Assembly (NCBI GenBank): GCA_900541135.1 | Contig: UQIG01000001.1 | Coordinates: 62,001-126,000, forward strand | Direction: 5' to 3' | Origin: an uncultured Collinsella sp. | GTDB lineage: Bacteria > Actinomycetota > Coriobacteriia > Coriobacteriales > Coriobacteriaceae | Length of the DNA: 64,000 nt | Part shown: positions 51,356-59,378 of the stretch, piece by piece | Numbering within the stretch: position 1 is the first letter of the stretch | Layout: each line of letters starts with the position of its first letter | Program-made: the position numbers and the translations under genes | The notes under the pieces: generated by a model | Seen by the model: the letters and a program-made list of their open reading frames with translations, nothing else | The model's database searches: none | What the model was told of the DNA's origin: nothing

Positions 51356-54124
51356 GTGAAGATGTTAACCATGCACCGTGCGGCTTCGACGGCTCAAGCG
51401 CAGCACGATTTGATTCGGCATCGTGCGGAGGGGCGCATTCAGTATGCGGCGACCATTCCGCTGAGCGATGCTATGACATGGGTCGGGTCCAACCTGGGTG
51501 GTCTGGATCGCGACGAGGTCGCACACAGCGAGGCGGACAACGGGCGCAACGTGGTCACGCGCGGCAAGAAAAAGTCGCTGGCCCGCAGGCTCGCAGACGC
51601 TTTCGTCAGCCCCTTTACGGCAATCCTATTTTTCCTGGCCATTATCTCGGCGGCAACGGACATGGTGTTTCCCGCCCTTTCGCTTATGGGGAGCGTGCCG
51701 GAAGATTTCGATCCGCTGACCGTGATTATCATCACCACGATGGTGGTGCTTTCGGGCACGTTGCGCTATATCCAGGAGGCGCGTAGCGGCAACGCGGCCG
51801 AAAAGCTGCTCGACATGATCACGACGACCGCGACGGTCACGCGAAAGGATGCTCCCAAGGAGGAGATTCCCATCGACGATGTGGTGGTCGGCGACATTGT
51901 GCACCTTTCCGCTGGCGACATGATCCCTGCGGATGTGAGAATCATCGAGGCCAAGGACCTCTTTGTGAGCCAGGCCAGCCTGACGGGTGAGAGCGAGCCT
52001 GTCGAGAAAATGCCCACGACCTGTGTAGAATCCGATTCGGCAACGTCGTTCGAGAATATCGCCCTTATGGGCAGCAGCGTGATCTCGGGCAGCGCGACCG
52101 CAGTCGTCTTTAGCGTGGGCGAGCAGACTCTGTTTGGTTCGATGGCGTCGAGCCTTTCGGATGACGCCGTGGAGACCAGCTTTTCCAAAGGCGTCAATGG
52201 CGTCTCGTGGGTGCTCATCCGCTTTATGATGGTGATGGTTCCATTCGTCTTTTTGATTAACGGCGTTACCAAGGGCAACTGGCTCGATGCCGGCCTCTTT
52301 GCCATCAGCATTGCCGTGGGTCTTACGCCCGAGATGCTGCCCATGATTGTCACCACGTGCCTTGCCAAGGGCGCAGTTGCCATGAGCAAAAAACAGACCA
52401 TCGTTAAGAACCTCAACTCGATTCAGAACTTTGGCGCCATGGACGTGCTGTGCACGGACAAGACCGGCACGCTGACGCAGGACCAGGTGGTGCTGGAGTA
52501 TCACTGGAATATCAACGGTCAGGAGGATTCGCGCGTTTTGCGCCACGCCTATCTCAACAGCTATTTCCAGACGGGCTACAAGAACCTTATGGACTTGGCG
52601 ATTATCAAGTGCACCGAGGAGGAGGAGCAAAACGATCCGAGTCTCACCGATCTTTCGGAGGCATACGTAAAGGTCGACGAGGTGCCGTTTGATTTTTCGC
52701 GCCGCCGTCTTACTACCGTGGTGCGCGATCGCAGCGGCAAGACTCAGATGGTCACCAAGGGCGCTGTCGAGGAAATGCTATCGGTGTGTTCGCATGCCGA
52801 GATCGATGGTGCGGTTCGCGTGCTGGACGACGAAGTGCGCGAGCGCATCCTGGCAACGGTCGCCGATCTGAATGACGACGGTTTTCGCGTGTTGGCGATT
52901 GCGCAAAAGTCCAATCCTTCGCCGGCCGGTGCCTTTAGCGCCGAGGGCGAGTGCGATATGGTCCTGATCGGCTATCTGGCGTTTTTGGATCCGCCCAAAG
53001 AGTCGACAGCCGATGCCATCGAGGCATTGCGCAACCATGGCGTCGCCACCAAGATTTTGACCGGCGACAACGAGAAGGTCACGCGCACCATCTGTAAGCA
53101 GGTGGGACTGCAGGTCAACAACATGCTGCTGGGTAGCGACATTGCTGCCATGGACGATGCGGAGCTCGCCCGCCGTGCCGAGGACGTGCAGGTGTTTGCC
53201 AAGCTCACACCGGATCAAAAGGCGCGTGTCGTCTCCGTCCTGCGCGACAACGGGCATGTTGTAGGCTACATGGGTGACGGCATCAACGATGCCTCGGCCA
53301 TGAAGTCGTCCGATATCGGCATCTCGGTCGATACCGCTGTCGACGTTGCCAAGGAGTCGGCAGACATCATCTTGCTCGAGAAGGACCTGATGGTGCTCGA
53401 GGAAGGCATCATCGAGGGGCGTAAGACCTACGCCAACATGATCAAGTACATCAAGATGACCGCGAGCTCTAACTTCGGCAACATGTTTAGCGTGCTTGCC
53501 GCGTCTGCCCTGCTGCCGTTTTTGCCCATGATGAGCATCCAGCTGATTCTGCTCAACTTGATTTATGACTGCAGCTGCCTGGCGATTCCCTGGGATAATG
53601 TGGACGAGGAGTTCCTGCGCGTGCCGCGTACCTGGGACGCGTCGAGTGTCGGCAGATTCATGATCTGGATCGGGCCCACCAGCTCCATCTTTGACTTTAT
53701 GACCTACATCTTTATGTACTTTGTCTTCTGCCCGCTGTTTGTGAGCCACGGCGTGCTGTTTAACGAGCTGGCGCATGTTTACTCGGGCGCTGCACTGGAG
53801 CAGATGCAGCTGGCATACATCGCGCTGTTCCAGGCCGGTTGGTTTGTCGAGTCCATGTGGAGCCAGACGCTGGTCATTCATATGATTCGCACGCCCAAGC
53901 TGCCGTTTATTCAGAGCCGTGCCTCGGCGCCGGTGATGCTGCTCACGATGACGGGCATCGCGCTGCTCACGGCGATTCCGTTTAGCCCGCTTGGGCCTAC
54001 GTTGGGCCTGGGTGCCCTGCCCGTTGAGTACTTCCTGTTCCTGATCCCGTGCATCTTGCTGTATATGGCGTTGGCAACAAGTCTTAAGAAGGCCTATGTC
54101 AGGCGCTATGGCGAGCTGCTGTAA
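51356..54124 (+). CDS. mgtA: MgtA-family magnesium-importing P-type ATPase
   Basis: A 922-residue P3B ATPase. The N-terminal cytosolic domain (1-85, with [20 protein letters not shown] leading into the first helix) is followed by [32 protein letters not shown]. The ion-path helix [20 protein letters not shown], phosphorylation site [12 protein letters not shown] (about 367), [10 protein letters not shown] and [15 protein letters not shown] are all present. Length matches MgtA/MgtB. The GTG at 51356 is preferred (GGAG 9 bases upstream) over the ATG two codons later. A small membrane protein gene follows. Mg2+ uptake is the family role. Confidence 0.94.
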   Translation: MKMLTMHRAASTAQAQHDLIRHRAEGRIQYAATIPLSDAMTWVGSNLGGLDRDEVAHSEADNGRNVVTRGKKKSLARRLADAFVSPFTAILFFLAIISAATDMVFPALSLMGSVPEDFDPLTVIIITTMVVLSGTLRYIQEARSGNAAEKLLDMITTTATVTRKDAPKEEIPIDDVVVGDIVHLSAGDMIPADVRIIEAKDLFVSQASLTGESEPVEKMPTTCVESDSATSFENIALMGSSVISGSATAVVFSVGEQTLFGSMASSLSDDAVETSFSKGVNGVSWVLIRFMMVMVPFVFLINGVTKGNWLDAGLFAISIAVGLTPEMLPMIVTTCLAKGAVAMSKKQTIVKNLNSIQNFGAMDVLCTDKTGTLTQDQVVLEYHWNINGQEDSRVLRHAYLNSYFQTGYKNLMDLAIIKCTEEEEQNDPSLTDLSEAYVKVDEVPFDFSRRRLTTVVRDRSGKTQMVTKGAVEEMLSVCSHAEIDGAVRVLDDEVRERILATVADLNDDGFRVLAIAQKSNPSPAGAFSAEGECDMVLIGYLAFLDPPKESTADAIEALRNHGVATKILTGDNEKVTRTICKQVGLQVNNMLLGSDIAAMDDAELARRAEDVQVFAKLTPDQKARVVSVLRDNGHVVGYMGDGINDASAMKSSDIGISVDTAVDVAKESADIILLEKDLMVLEEGIIEGRKTYANMIKYIKMTASSNFGNMFSVLAASALLPFLPMMSIQLILLNLIYDCSCLAIPWDNVDEEFLRVPRTWDASSVGRFMIWIGPTSSIFDFMTYIFMYFVFCPLFVSHGVLFNELAHVYSGAALEQMQLAYIALFQAGWFVESMWSQTLVIHMIRTPKLPFIQSRASAPVMLLTMTGIALLTAIPFSPLGPTLGLGALPVEYFLFLIPCILLYMALATSLKKAYVRRYGELL

Positions 54125-54154
54125 CAGGGGATTTGACATGAGAGGAGCGTTCGC

Positions 54155-54310
54155 ATGAACTGGACGCAGATTTGGATTGACCTGTTTGGCACCTCGGAGT
54201 GGCTCGGCCTGAATATGGGCTTTTGGGTGGCCAACGGCGTGGTGCTCATCATCGTCGTCATTATGAACGTCGTCTTTTGGAGCATGAAGCCGCTGCCGAA
54301 GGACGAATAA
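54155..54310 (+). CDS. 51-residue single-span membrane protein downstream of mgtA
   Basis: A short gene starting MNWTQIWIDLFGTSEW behind a GAGGAGCG site, 30 bases after mgtA. Residues 15-43 form one hydrophobic helix (WLGLNMGFWVANGVVLIIVVIM, then NVVFWSM) and the C-terminus is KPLPKDE. It has no match I know. By analogy with MgtS, a tiny protein that stabilises MgtA in enterobacteria, it may modulate the transporter; the sequences are not related by eye. Confidence 0.65.
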   Translation: MNWTQIWIDLFGTSEWLGLNMGFWVANGVVLIIVVIMNVVFWSMKPLPKDE

Positions 54311-54367
54311 CGTGCATGGGGCCGCTTGCGTTGCTGTGCCAAAATAAACACTCGAATGATGATTTGC

Positions 54368-54398
54368 AGATGTGACAAAGGGACTGCCCCTTTGCCGC
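54368..54398. repeat. CAAAGGGACTGCCCCTTTG palindrome
   Basis: GATGTGACAAAGGGACTGCCCCTTTGCCGCA is an imperfect member of the palindrome family, between the 51-residue gene and the dus gene. Confidence 0.6.
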
Positions 54399-54414
54399 AT
54401 TGATCTGAGAGTAG

Positions 54415-55374
54415 ATGTTGATGATTCTATCGTTGGCCCCTATGGAGGGGATTACCGGGCATGTGTTCCGTCGCGTGCACGCGGAGTGCTTCGGTGCGCT
54501 CGATTGCTATTACACGCCGTTCTTGCCGCCGCCACGGGTGGGAAACCGCTTTGGAGGCAAGGCGTTTAAGGAGGTCGACCCTGTCAATAACCAGGGGCTC
54601 AACGTAGTGCCTCAGCTGATGTCCAAGAACGCGGACGAGTTTGTGTGGGCGGCACAGGTGCTCGCCGACATGGGTTATCGCGAGGTCAATCTCAACTTGG
54701 GTTGTCCTTCGGGAACGGTTGTCGCCAAGGGCAAGGGTTCGGGTTTCTTGCGCAATCTCGACGAGCTCGAGGTGTTCTTGAGCGACGTGTGCGAGCACTC
54801 GCCGCTGCCGGTGTCGGTCAAGACCAGGCTGGGGTTGGAAAGCGACGACGAATACGAGCGCGTACTCGACCTCTATTGCCGCATGCCGCTGGCAGAGCTG
54901 ATCGTGCATCCGCGCGTGCAAAAGGACCGTTATACGGGCTCGCCGCGCAAGGAGTTTTACGGCGAGACGCTGGAGCGGGCGCCGTTCCCCGTTGCCTATA
55001 ACGGCGACATCTTTGATCTTGAGGACATGGATGCGCTGGTGGAGGCCTATCCCGGAACGCGTCACGTAATGTTGGGGCGCGGCTTGCTTGCGAACCCCGC
55101 GCTGGCTCGCATGGCTAAGGGCGGTCCTGCTGCCACGGCAGCCGAGCTGCAGCGTTTCCACGACACGCTGTTTGCGGCCTATGCGGACGAGATCGGCGGC
55201 AACGCGGTCTTCCGCATGAAGGAGTTGTGGTTCTACGCCAAATGCGCCTTCGCCGATCCCGCGACCGTTCACAAGCTCGTACGCAAGACCAAAAAGGTCG
55301 ACGAATACCGCGCCGCCGTCGATCGCGTCTTTCGCGAACAGCCGCTTGCGCCCGTTGCCCGCTTCGACGGCTAG
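54415..55374 (+). CDS. tRNA-dihydrouridine synthase family protein
   Basis: A 319-residue TIM-barrel flavoenzyme that reduces uridines in the tRNA D-loop. Motifs: SLAPMEGITGHVFRR at the N-terminus, VNLNLGCPSGTVVAKGKGSGFLRN containing the catalytic Cys region, SVKTRLGLESDDEY, IVHPRVQKDRYTG, VAYNGDI and VMLGRGLLANPAL (FMN phosphate). Length and motifs fit the bacterial Dus family; the subgroup (A/B/C) is not obvious. Two starts are possible (54415 or 54421), preceded by GAGAG. Confidence 0.92.
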   Translation: MLMILSLAPMEGITGHVFRRVHAECFGALDCYYTPFLPPPRVGNRFGGKAFKEVDPVNNQGLNVVPQLMSKNADEFVWAAQVLADMGYREVNLNLGCPSGTVVAKGKGSGFLRNLDELEVFLSDVCEHSPLPVSVKTRLGLESDDEYERVLDLYCRMPLAELIVHPRVQKDRYTGSPRKEFYGETLERAPFPVAYNGDIFDLEDMDALVEAYPGTRHVMLGRGLLANPALARMAKGGPAATAAELQRFHDTLFAAYADEIGGNAVFRMKELWFYAKCAFADPATVHKLVRKTKKVDEYRAAVDRVFREQPLAPVARFDG

Positions 55375-55379
55375 CCAGT

Positions 55380-55430
55380 CATTGGGGACGTTCTTTAACG
55401 ACTACTCATTTAAGTGCGTCCCCAATGAGT
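55380..55430. repeat. CATTGGGGACG inverted repeat, likely terminator
   Basis: CATTGGGGACG (55380-55390) pairs with CGTCCCCAATG (55417-55427); an alternative ACTCATT/AATGAGT pairing (55404-55410 with 55424-55430) competes. It lies between the convergent dus and glutaredoxin genes. Confidence 0.6.
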
Positions 55431-55431
55431 A

Positions 55432-55677
55432 CTAGAGCAGGTTCTCCTGTACCCAGGCGATGATGTCGCTCGATTCGTAGAGTGGCTCGCCGTCGATGAA
55501 CAGGCAGGGAACCTGGCGCTTGCCGCCGACGGCGATGAGCGTCTGTTTGGCATCGGGGTCAGTCGAGATATTGCGTTCGGGAATGGTCACGCCGTTATCG
55601 GCCAAAAAGCGCTTGACCTTTATGCAATACGGGCAGCCAGTCATAACGTAGAGCGCGAGTTCATGATCAGTGGCCAT
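55432..55677 (-). CDS. Glutaredoxin
   Basis: An 81-residue thiol oxidoreductase starting MATDHELALYVMTGCPYC. The active site is CPYC (about 15-18), with GGKRQVPCLFIDGEPLYES giving the cis-Pro and glutathione-type groove. Length is typical of small glutaredoxins/NrdH-like proteins. The start at 55677 follows TTGGAG; the frame remains open upstream but is not coding. It lies downstream of the HTH-TipAS regulator on the same strand. Confidence 0.93.
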   Translation of the reverse strand: MATDHELALYVMTGCPYCIKVKRFLADNGVTIPERNISTDPDAKQTLIAVGGKRQVPCLFIDGEPLYESSDIIAWVQENLL

Positions 55678-55729
55678 GGTGTCTCCAATCGGTTGGGGTT
55701 TCGGTTGAGATACCCAAAGCCGCCGCAGT

Positions 55730-56557
55730 CTATGCGCGATCCATTGATGACTCGACGGCATGGACCAGAAACGCCGTGGCTCCGGTGCCGCAGGGCTTGT
55801 CGTAGTAGTCGATAAAGCGCTGATCGGCAAGATAGCCGTGGGCGAGGCCCAGGTATGCTTCGTCTTGGGGCTCGTGTCCCCAGTTAAGGCCAATCCATCG
55901 ACGGTGCATTGCGACAAGCTTGCGGGCTTCGTTACTCTTTGGATCGCCGTCTCCCATGGTAATCGAGAGCTGGCCCAGAATAGCGCGTTCAAGTTCTTTC
56001 ATGTCGTTCCATGTCTGAGGATCCATGTCCAGTAACGTTTCGTTTGCTGCGTCGATCGCCTCGTCTCCGTAGCGTGCCCGCGCTTCGGCGCCGTAGCGCT
56101 CCTCGTTTTCCTGCACGGTGTGCCAGCGTTCCAGTTGCGGCAGTACGGCGCCCATGAGCGAGACGGCTTCGTCGAGCGACATGCCGGTATTTTGTGCCAG
56201 CCGCGGGGCACAATCCTCAATCATTGCCTCCATCGTGGTGTCGTAGGTGTACTTGCCGTGGTCGTAGCACCACTTGCAGTAATGGTCGGTCGTGGCGCCG
56301 GTGGCATCGGTGCCGCAGTCGTCGGGCGTGAGTATCATGCCGCAGCTCTGGCAATAGTGCTCGGGCATTTCGAGCAGGTGAGACAGGGGCTCGCCGGTTA
56401 CGGCGGCGATGAGCTTCATCATGTCGATGCCTGGGGTGACCTCGCCGCGCTCCCAACGGCTGATGGCCTGGCGTGTGACGAAGAGCTTGGCGGCGAGCTG
56501 CTCCTGGGTAAGGTGATGGGCGCGACGGACAGCAATGAGCTTTTCCGCAAAGGCCAT
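55730..56557 (-). CDS. XRE-type HTH regulator with zinc ribbon and TipAS-like domain
   Basis: A 275-residue three-part protein. Residues 1-60 are an HTH_3 domain (AVRRAHHLTQEQLAAKLFVTRQAISRWERGEV). Residues 66-100 are a zinc ribbon with CQSCGM and CKWCYDHGKYTYD, as in the putative zinc-ribbon domain of AraC/GyrI-type proteins. The final part (about 130-270) resembles the helical TipAS antibiotic-recognition fold (ERYGAEARARYGDEAIDAANETLLDM). The combination suggests a drug-responsive regulator. It is divergent from trmO. Confidence 0.85.
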   Translation of the reverse strand: MAFAEKLIAVRRAHHLTQEQLAAKLFVTRQAISRWERGEVTPGIDMMKLIAAVTGEPLSHLLEMPEHYCQSCGMILTPDDCGTDATGATTDHYCKWCYDHGKYTYDTTMEAMIEDCAPRLAQNTGMSLDEAVSLMGAVLPQLERWHTVQENEERYGAEARARYGDEAIDAANETLLDMDPQTWNDMKELERAILGQLSITMGDGDPKSNEARKLVAMHRRWIGLNWGHEPQDEAYLGLAHGYLADQRFIDYYDKPCGTGATAFLVHAVESSMDRA

Positions 56558-56685
56558 AGCGGCTCCTTTCTGCTGGTTGATAGCTTAAGCATACGCGGCG
56601 GCCGGCACCCTTCCAAGCAACCGTTGGTTGCACGACGGGGGACCGCGGCGAAGAATTGCGCGCATCGCCCCACACCTCCATGCCG

Positions 56686-56691
56686 TACAAT
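56686..56691 (+). promoter_or_regulatory. -10 element of trmO (possible leaderless transcript)
   Basis: TACAAT ends seven bases before the ATG at 56699. With a usual spacing, transcription would begin at or next to that ATG. No ribosome site is visible. Confidence 0.45.
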
Positions 56692-56698
56692 GACCGGC

Positions 56699-57436
56699 AT
56701 GGAACCTATTGCACACATACATACCGATCTGCCGCAGAAGTTCGGCATTCCGCGCAACAGCTTTTTGGCGCCTCATCTGCAGGGACGCATCGTTTTTGAG
56801 CCGGAATTTGCCTCCAACGCAGCGGTTGAGGGTCTGGACTCCTTCTCTCACCTATGGCTGCTCTGGCGCTTCGAAAACGGCACGCCCGGCGGCACGGCTA
56901 AGGACATAGCTGCCGATGCCAAGACGCAGGACAGGTCCGGCACTAATGCCAAGTGGTCGAAGACCGTGCGCCCGCCGCGTCTGGGTGGAGCCGAGCGCGT
57001 GGGCGTGTTTGCCACGCGCAGTCCGTTTCGCCCTAATCCCATCGGGCTCACCTGCGTCAAGCTCGATCGTGTCGAGCTCACTGACGAGGGCCCCATCATC
57101 CATGTGCTGGGGGCCGATCTGCGCGATGGCACGCCCATCTACGACATTAAGCCCTACATTCCGTTTGCCGACTGTCACCCGGATGCAACGGGCGGCTGGA
57201 TTGAAGACGCGCCGTGGCAAGAGCTCGACGTCGAGTTTCCGCAAGTGCTGCAGGATATGGTCTCGCCTGCAAAGCTCCCTGGCTTGATCGAGGTGCTCCG
57301 CCAAGATCCGCGCCGTGCGGGCAGCAAACACGAGCCAAACCGCGTTTACCATTTGGCTTACGCTGGGCTCGACATATCGTTTACGGTCGACGGAACCAGG
57401 TTGACGATAACCGCCATCAACGACGCGCGAGACTAA
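56699..57436 (+). CDS. trmO: TrmO-type tRNA N6-threonylcarbamoyladenosine methyltransferase (TsaA family)
   Basis: A 245-residue protein of the SPOUT-like TsaA/TrmO family that methylates t6A37 in tRNA. The N-terminus MEPIAHIHTDLPQKFGIPRNS leads to GLDSFSHLWLLWRFE, then the signature VGVFATRSPFRPNPIGLTCVKL, IHVLGADLRDGTPIYDIKPYIPFAD and a C-terminal domain of about 80 residues with NRVYHLAYAGLDISF. Length agrees with E. coli TrmO. An alternative ATG lies nine bases upstream (56690), but it overlaps the -10 box. Confidence 0.92.
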   Translation: MEPIAHIHTDLPQKFGIPRNSFLAPHLQGRIVFEPEFASNAAVEGLDSFSHLWLLWRFENGTPGGTAKDIAADAKTQDRSGTNAKWSKTVRPPRLGGAERVGVFATRSPFRPNPIGLTCVKLDRVELTDEGPIIHVLGADLRDGTPIYDIKPYIPFADCHPDATGGWIEDAPWQELDVEFPQVLQDMVSPAKLPGLIEVLRQDPRRAGSKHEPNRVYHLAYAGLDISFTVDGTRLTITAINDARD

Positions 57437-57548
57437 CCAGCTACTCGTCCGCACCCGTCAAATTAAGCGCCAAACTCCGCTCCAAAACTGCCCACGCTGG
57501 TGGACAATAACGCCTACCGAAACAATCCGCTTTGCACGGGAGCTCAGC

Positions 57549-58760
57549 ATGAAATACGACTTCAGCTCGCTTATCGACCGCCACGGCATGGACTCTATCG
57601 CTGTTGACTCTTGGGGTGAGATCCCCGGCATGGCTCCGAACGCACCCGATGAGGGCTTCGACCGCATCCCCATGTGGGTAGCGGACATGAACTTTGCCAC
57701 GGTGCCCACGGTCCAGGAGCACATCATTCAGCGCGCCCAGCATCCCATGTTTGGCTATTTCGATCCGCGCCCCGAGTACTTCGACCGTATCATCGAATGG
57801 CAGAACCGCCGCAACGGTGTTAAGGGCCTGCTCCCTGAGCATATCGGCTACGAGAACGGCGTGCTGGGCGGCGTCGTATCGACGCTGCGCGCGTATGTCC
57901 AGCCGGGCGATGCGGTGCTGGTCCACAGTCCCACCTACATCGGCTTTACCAAGTCCATCGAGGCCGCGGGCTATCGCATTGTCCACAGCCCGCTTAAGCT
58001 CGACGATCGGGGCGTGTGGCGCATGGACTTTGATGACATGGAGCGCAAGCTCGTCCAAAACCACATCCATGCCGCGGTGTTCTGCTCGCCGCACAATCCT
58101 TGCGGCCGCGTATGGGAGCACGACGAGATCGAACGTGCCATGGACATCTATCGCCAGCACGATTGCGTGGTGATCTCGGATGAGATTTGGTCCGATATCA
58201 TCCTGCCGGGTCACAGGCATATCCCGACGCAGTCGGTGAGCGAGGATGCCCGCATGCGCACGGTTGCCCTCTACGCGCCCAGCAAGACGTTTAACCTGGC
58301 GGGCCTGGTCGGCAGCTACCACATCATCTATAACGAGACGCTGCGCGACCGCGTGTGCGCCGTGTCCAACAAGACTCACTACAACGAGATGAACGTCCTT
58401 TCGATGCACGCGCTTATCGGCGCCTACCAGCCGCAGGGCTACGAGTGGGTCGATGAGCTCAATCAGGTCATCCAGGGCAACATTGACTACTTCTGCGATT
58501 ACGTGGACGAGCATTTTAAGGGCGTGTCCTATTCGCGCCCGCAGGGCACGTACATGGTGTTTCTGGACTGCACCGAGTGGTGTCGCGAGCATGGCCGCGA
58601 TATTCAGTGGTTGCTCGACGAGGGGGCGCGCGTGGGCGTGGGGTATCAGGACGGCCGTCCGTTCCACGGGCCCTGTCACATTCGCGTGAATCTGGCGCTG
58701 CCGCTTTCGCGCGTAAGGGAAGCGTGCGACCGCCTGGACCGCTACGTTTTTGGGGTATAG
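57549..58760 (+). CDS. PatB/MalY-type aminotransferase (cystathionine beta-lyase)
   Basis: A 403-residue fold-type I PLP enzyme. The opening RHGMDSIAVDSWGEIP and the IPMWVADMNFATVPTVQEHI segment are characteristic of the MalY/PatB group. The catalytic lysine is in APSKTFNLAGL (about 246), with FCSPHNPCGRVW and VISDEIWSDIIL lining the cofactor. It probably cleaves cystathionine or cysteine to give pyruvate, ammonia and thiol/sulfide. It stands alone with a 34-base-arm terminator structure downstream. Confidence 0.92.
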   Translation: MKYDFSSLIDRHGMDSIAVDSWGEIPGMAPNAPDEGFDRIPMWVADMNFATVPTVQEHIIQRAQHPMFGYFDPRPEYFDRIIEWQNRRNGVKGLLPEHIGYENGVLGGVVSTLRAYVQPGDAVLVHSPTYIGFTKSIEAAGYRIVHSPLKLDDRGVWRMDFDDMERKLVQNHIHAAVFCSPHNPCGRVWEHDEIERAMDIYRQHDCVVISDEIWSDIILPGHRHIPTQSVSEDARMRTVALYAPSKTFNLAGLVGSYHIIYNETLRDRVCAVSNKTHYNEMNVLSMHALIGAYQPQGYEWVDELNQVIQGNIDYFCDYVDEHFKGVSYSRPQGTYMVFLDCTEWCREHGRDIQWLLDEGARVGVGYQDGRPFHGPCHIRVNLALPLSRVREACDRLDRYVFGV

Positions 58761-58781
58761 GGGGCGCTCGATTCGAGTGCT

Positions 58782-58824
58782 GCCCCATGCGCCCACGCCG
58801 TCAAAATGCGTGGGCGCATGGGGC
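58782..58824. terminator. Perfect 17-bp-arm hairpin between convergent genes
   Basis: GCCCCATGCGCCCACGC (58782-58798) pairs exactly with 58808-58824 around a nine-base loop. No T-run follows directly. Confidence 0.65.
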
Positions 58825-58856
58825 GCAGAGGGTAGCGAGCGCGTTTTTCGCATTCG

Positions 58857-59336
58857 CTACTTTTCGTGAATCTGCTTGCCGCAAAGATGCTCAATCGAAA
58901 TCTCGTAGAGTTGGACGCCCTTGATGTCTTTGGCGATTTCCTCCTCGACTTCTTCGGCAGAAGGGTAGTACTTAAGCGCGAGCTGGCGGACTTTGTCCTC
59001 GATAAACGCAGGCGCTTCATCTACCAGGCGGCAACGGCCAAAGACCACGGTGCTCATGACGTAAGGAGCCCAGTCGCCGTCCTTGTACCACTCGTTGCCG
59101 TAAACGGTAAAACAGATCTTGTCATCGCGTTTGAGTGCGTCGACCTTGTGGCCGGCCTTGGCGCCATGGAAATAAATCTTGTCGTGCTCGGCGTCAAAGA
59201 AGTAGTTGACGGGAATGGCATAGGGGTAGCCATCATCGCCGTTGACGGCAAAGACGCCGCGCTTACAGGTGGCGAGCAACTCGCGCGCTTCCTCGTCAGT
59301 GATGGCGCGTTTCTTTCGACGTAAGGGCCTAAACAT
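58857..59336 (-). CDS. Pyridoxamine 5'-phosphate oxidase-family (split-barrel flavin) protein
   Basis: A 159-residue split-barrel protein starting MFRPLRRKKRAITDEEARELL. The core FAVNGDDGYPYAIPVNYFFDAEHDKIYFHGAKAGHKVDALKRDDKICFTVYG matches NimA-like/PNPOx-family proteins, which bind FMN or haem. STVVFGRCRLVDE and a C-terminal helix ending EHLCGKQIHEK follow. The true substrate is unknown; some relatives reduce nitroimidazoles. The start at 59336 follows AGAAAGGA. It lies 40 bases after the hybrid kinase gene on the same strand. Confidence 0.9.
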   Translation of the reverse strand: MFRPLRRKKRAITDEEARELLATCKRGVFAVNGDDGYPYAIPVNYFFDAEHDKIYFHGAKAGHKVDALKRDDKICFTVYGNEWYKDGDWAPYVMSTVVFGRCRLVDEAPAFIEDKVRQLALKYYPSAEEVEEEIAKDIKGVQLYEISIEHLCGKQIHEK

Positions 59337-59378
59337 CGTTGGCTTCCTTTCTGGCTGTGCATGGTGGTTGAGCACAAA

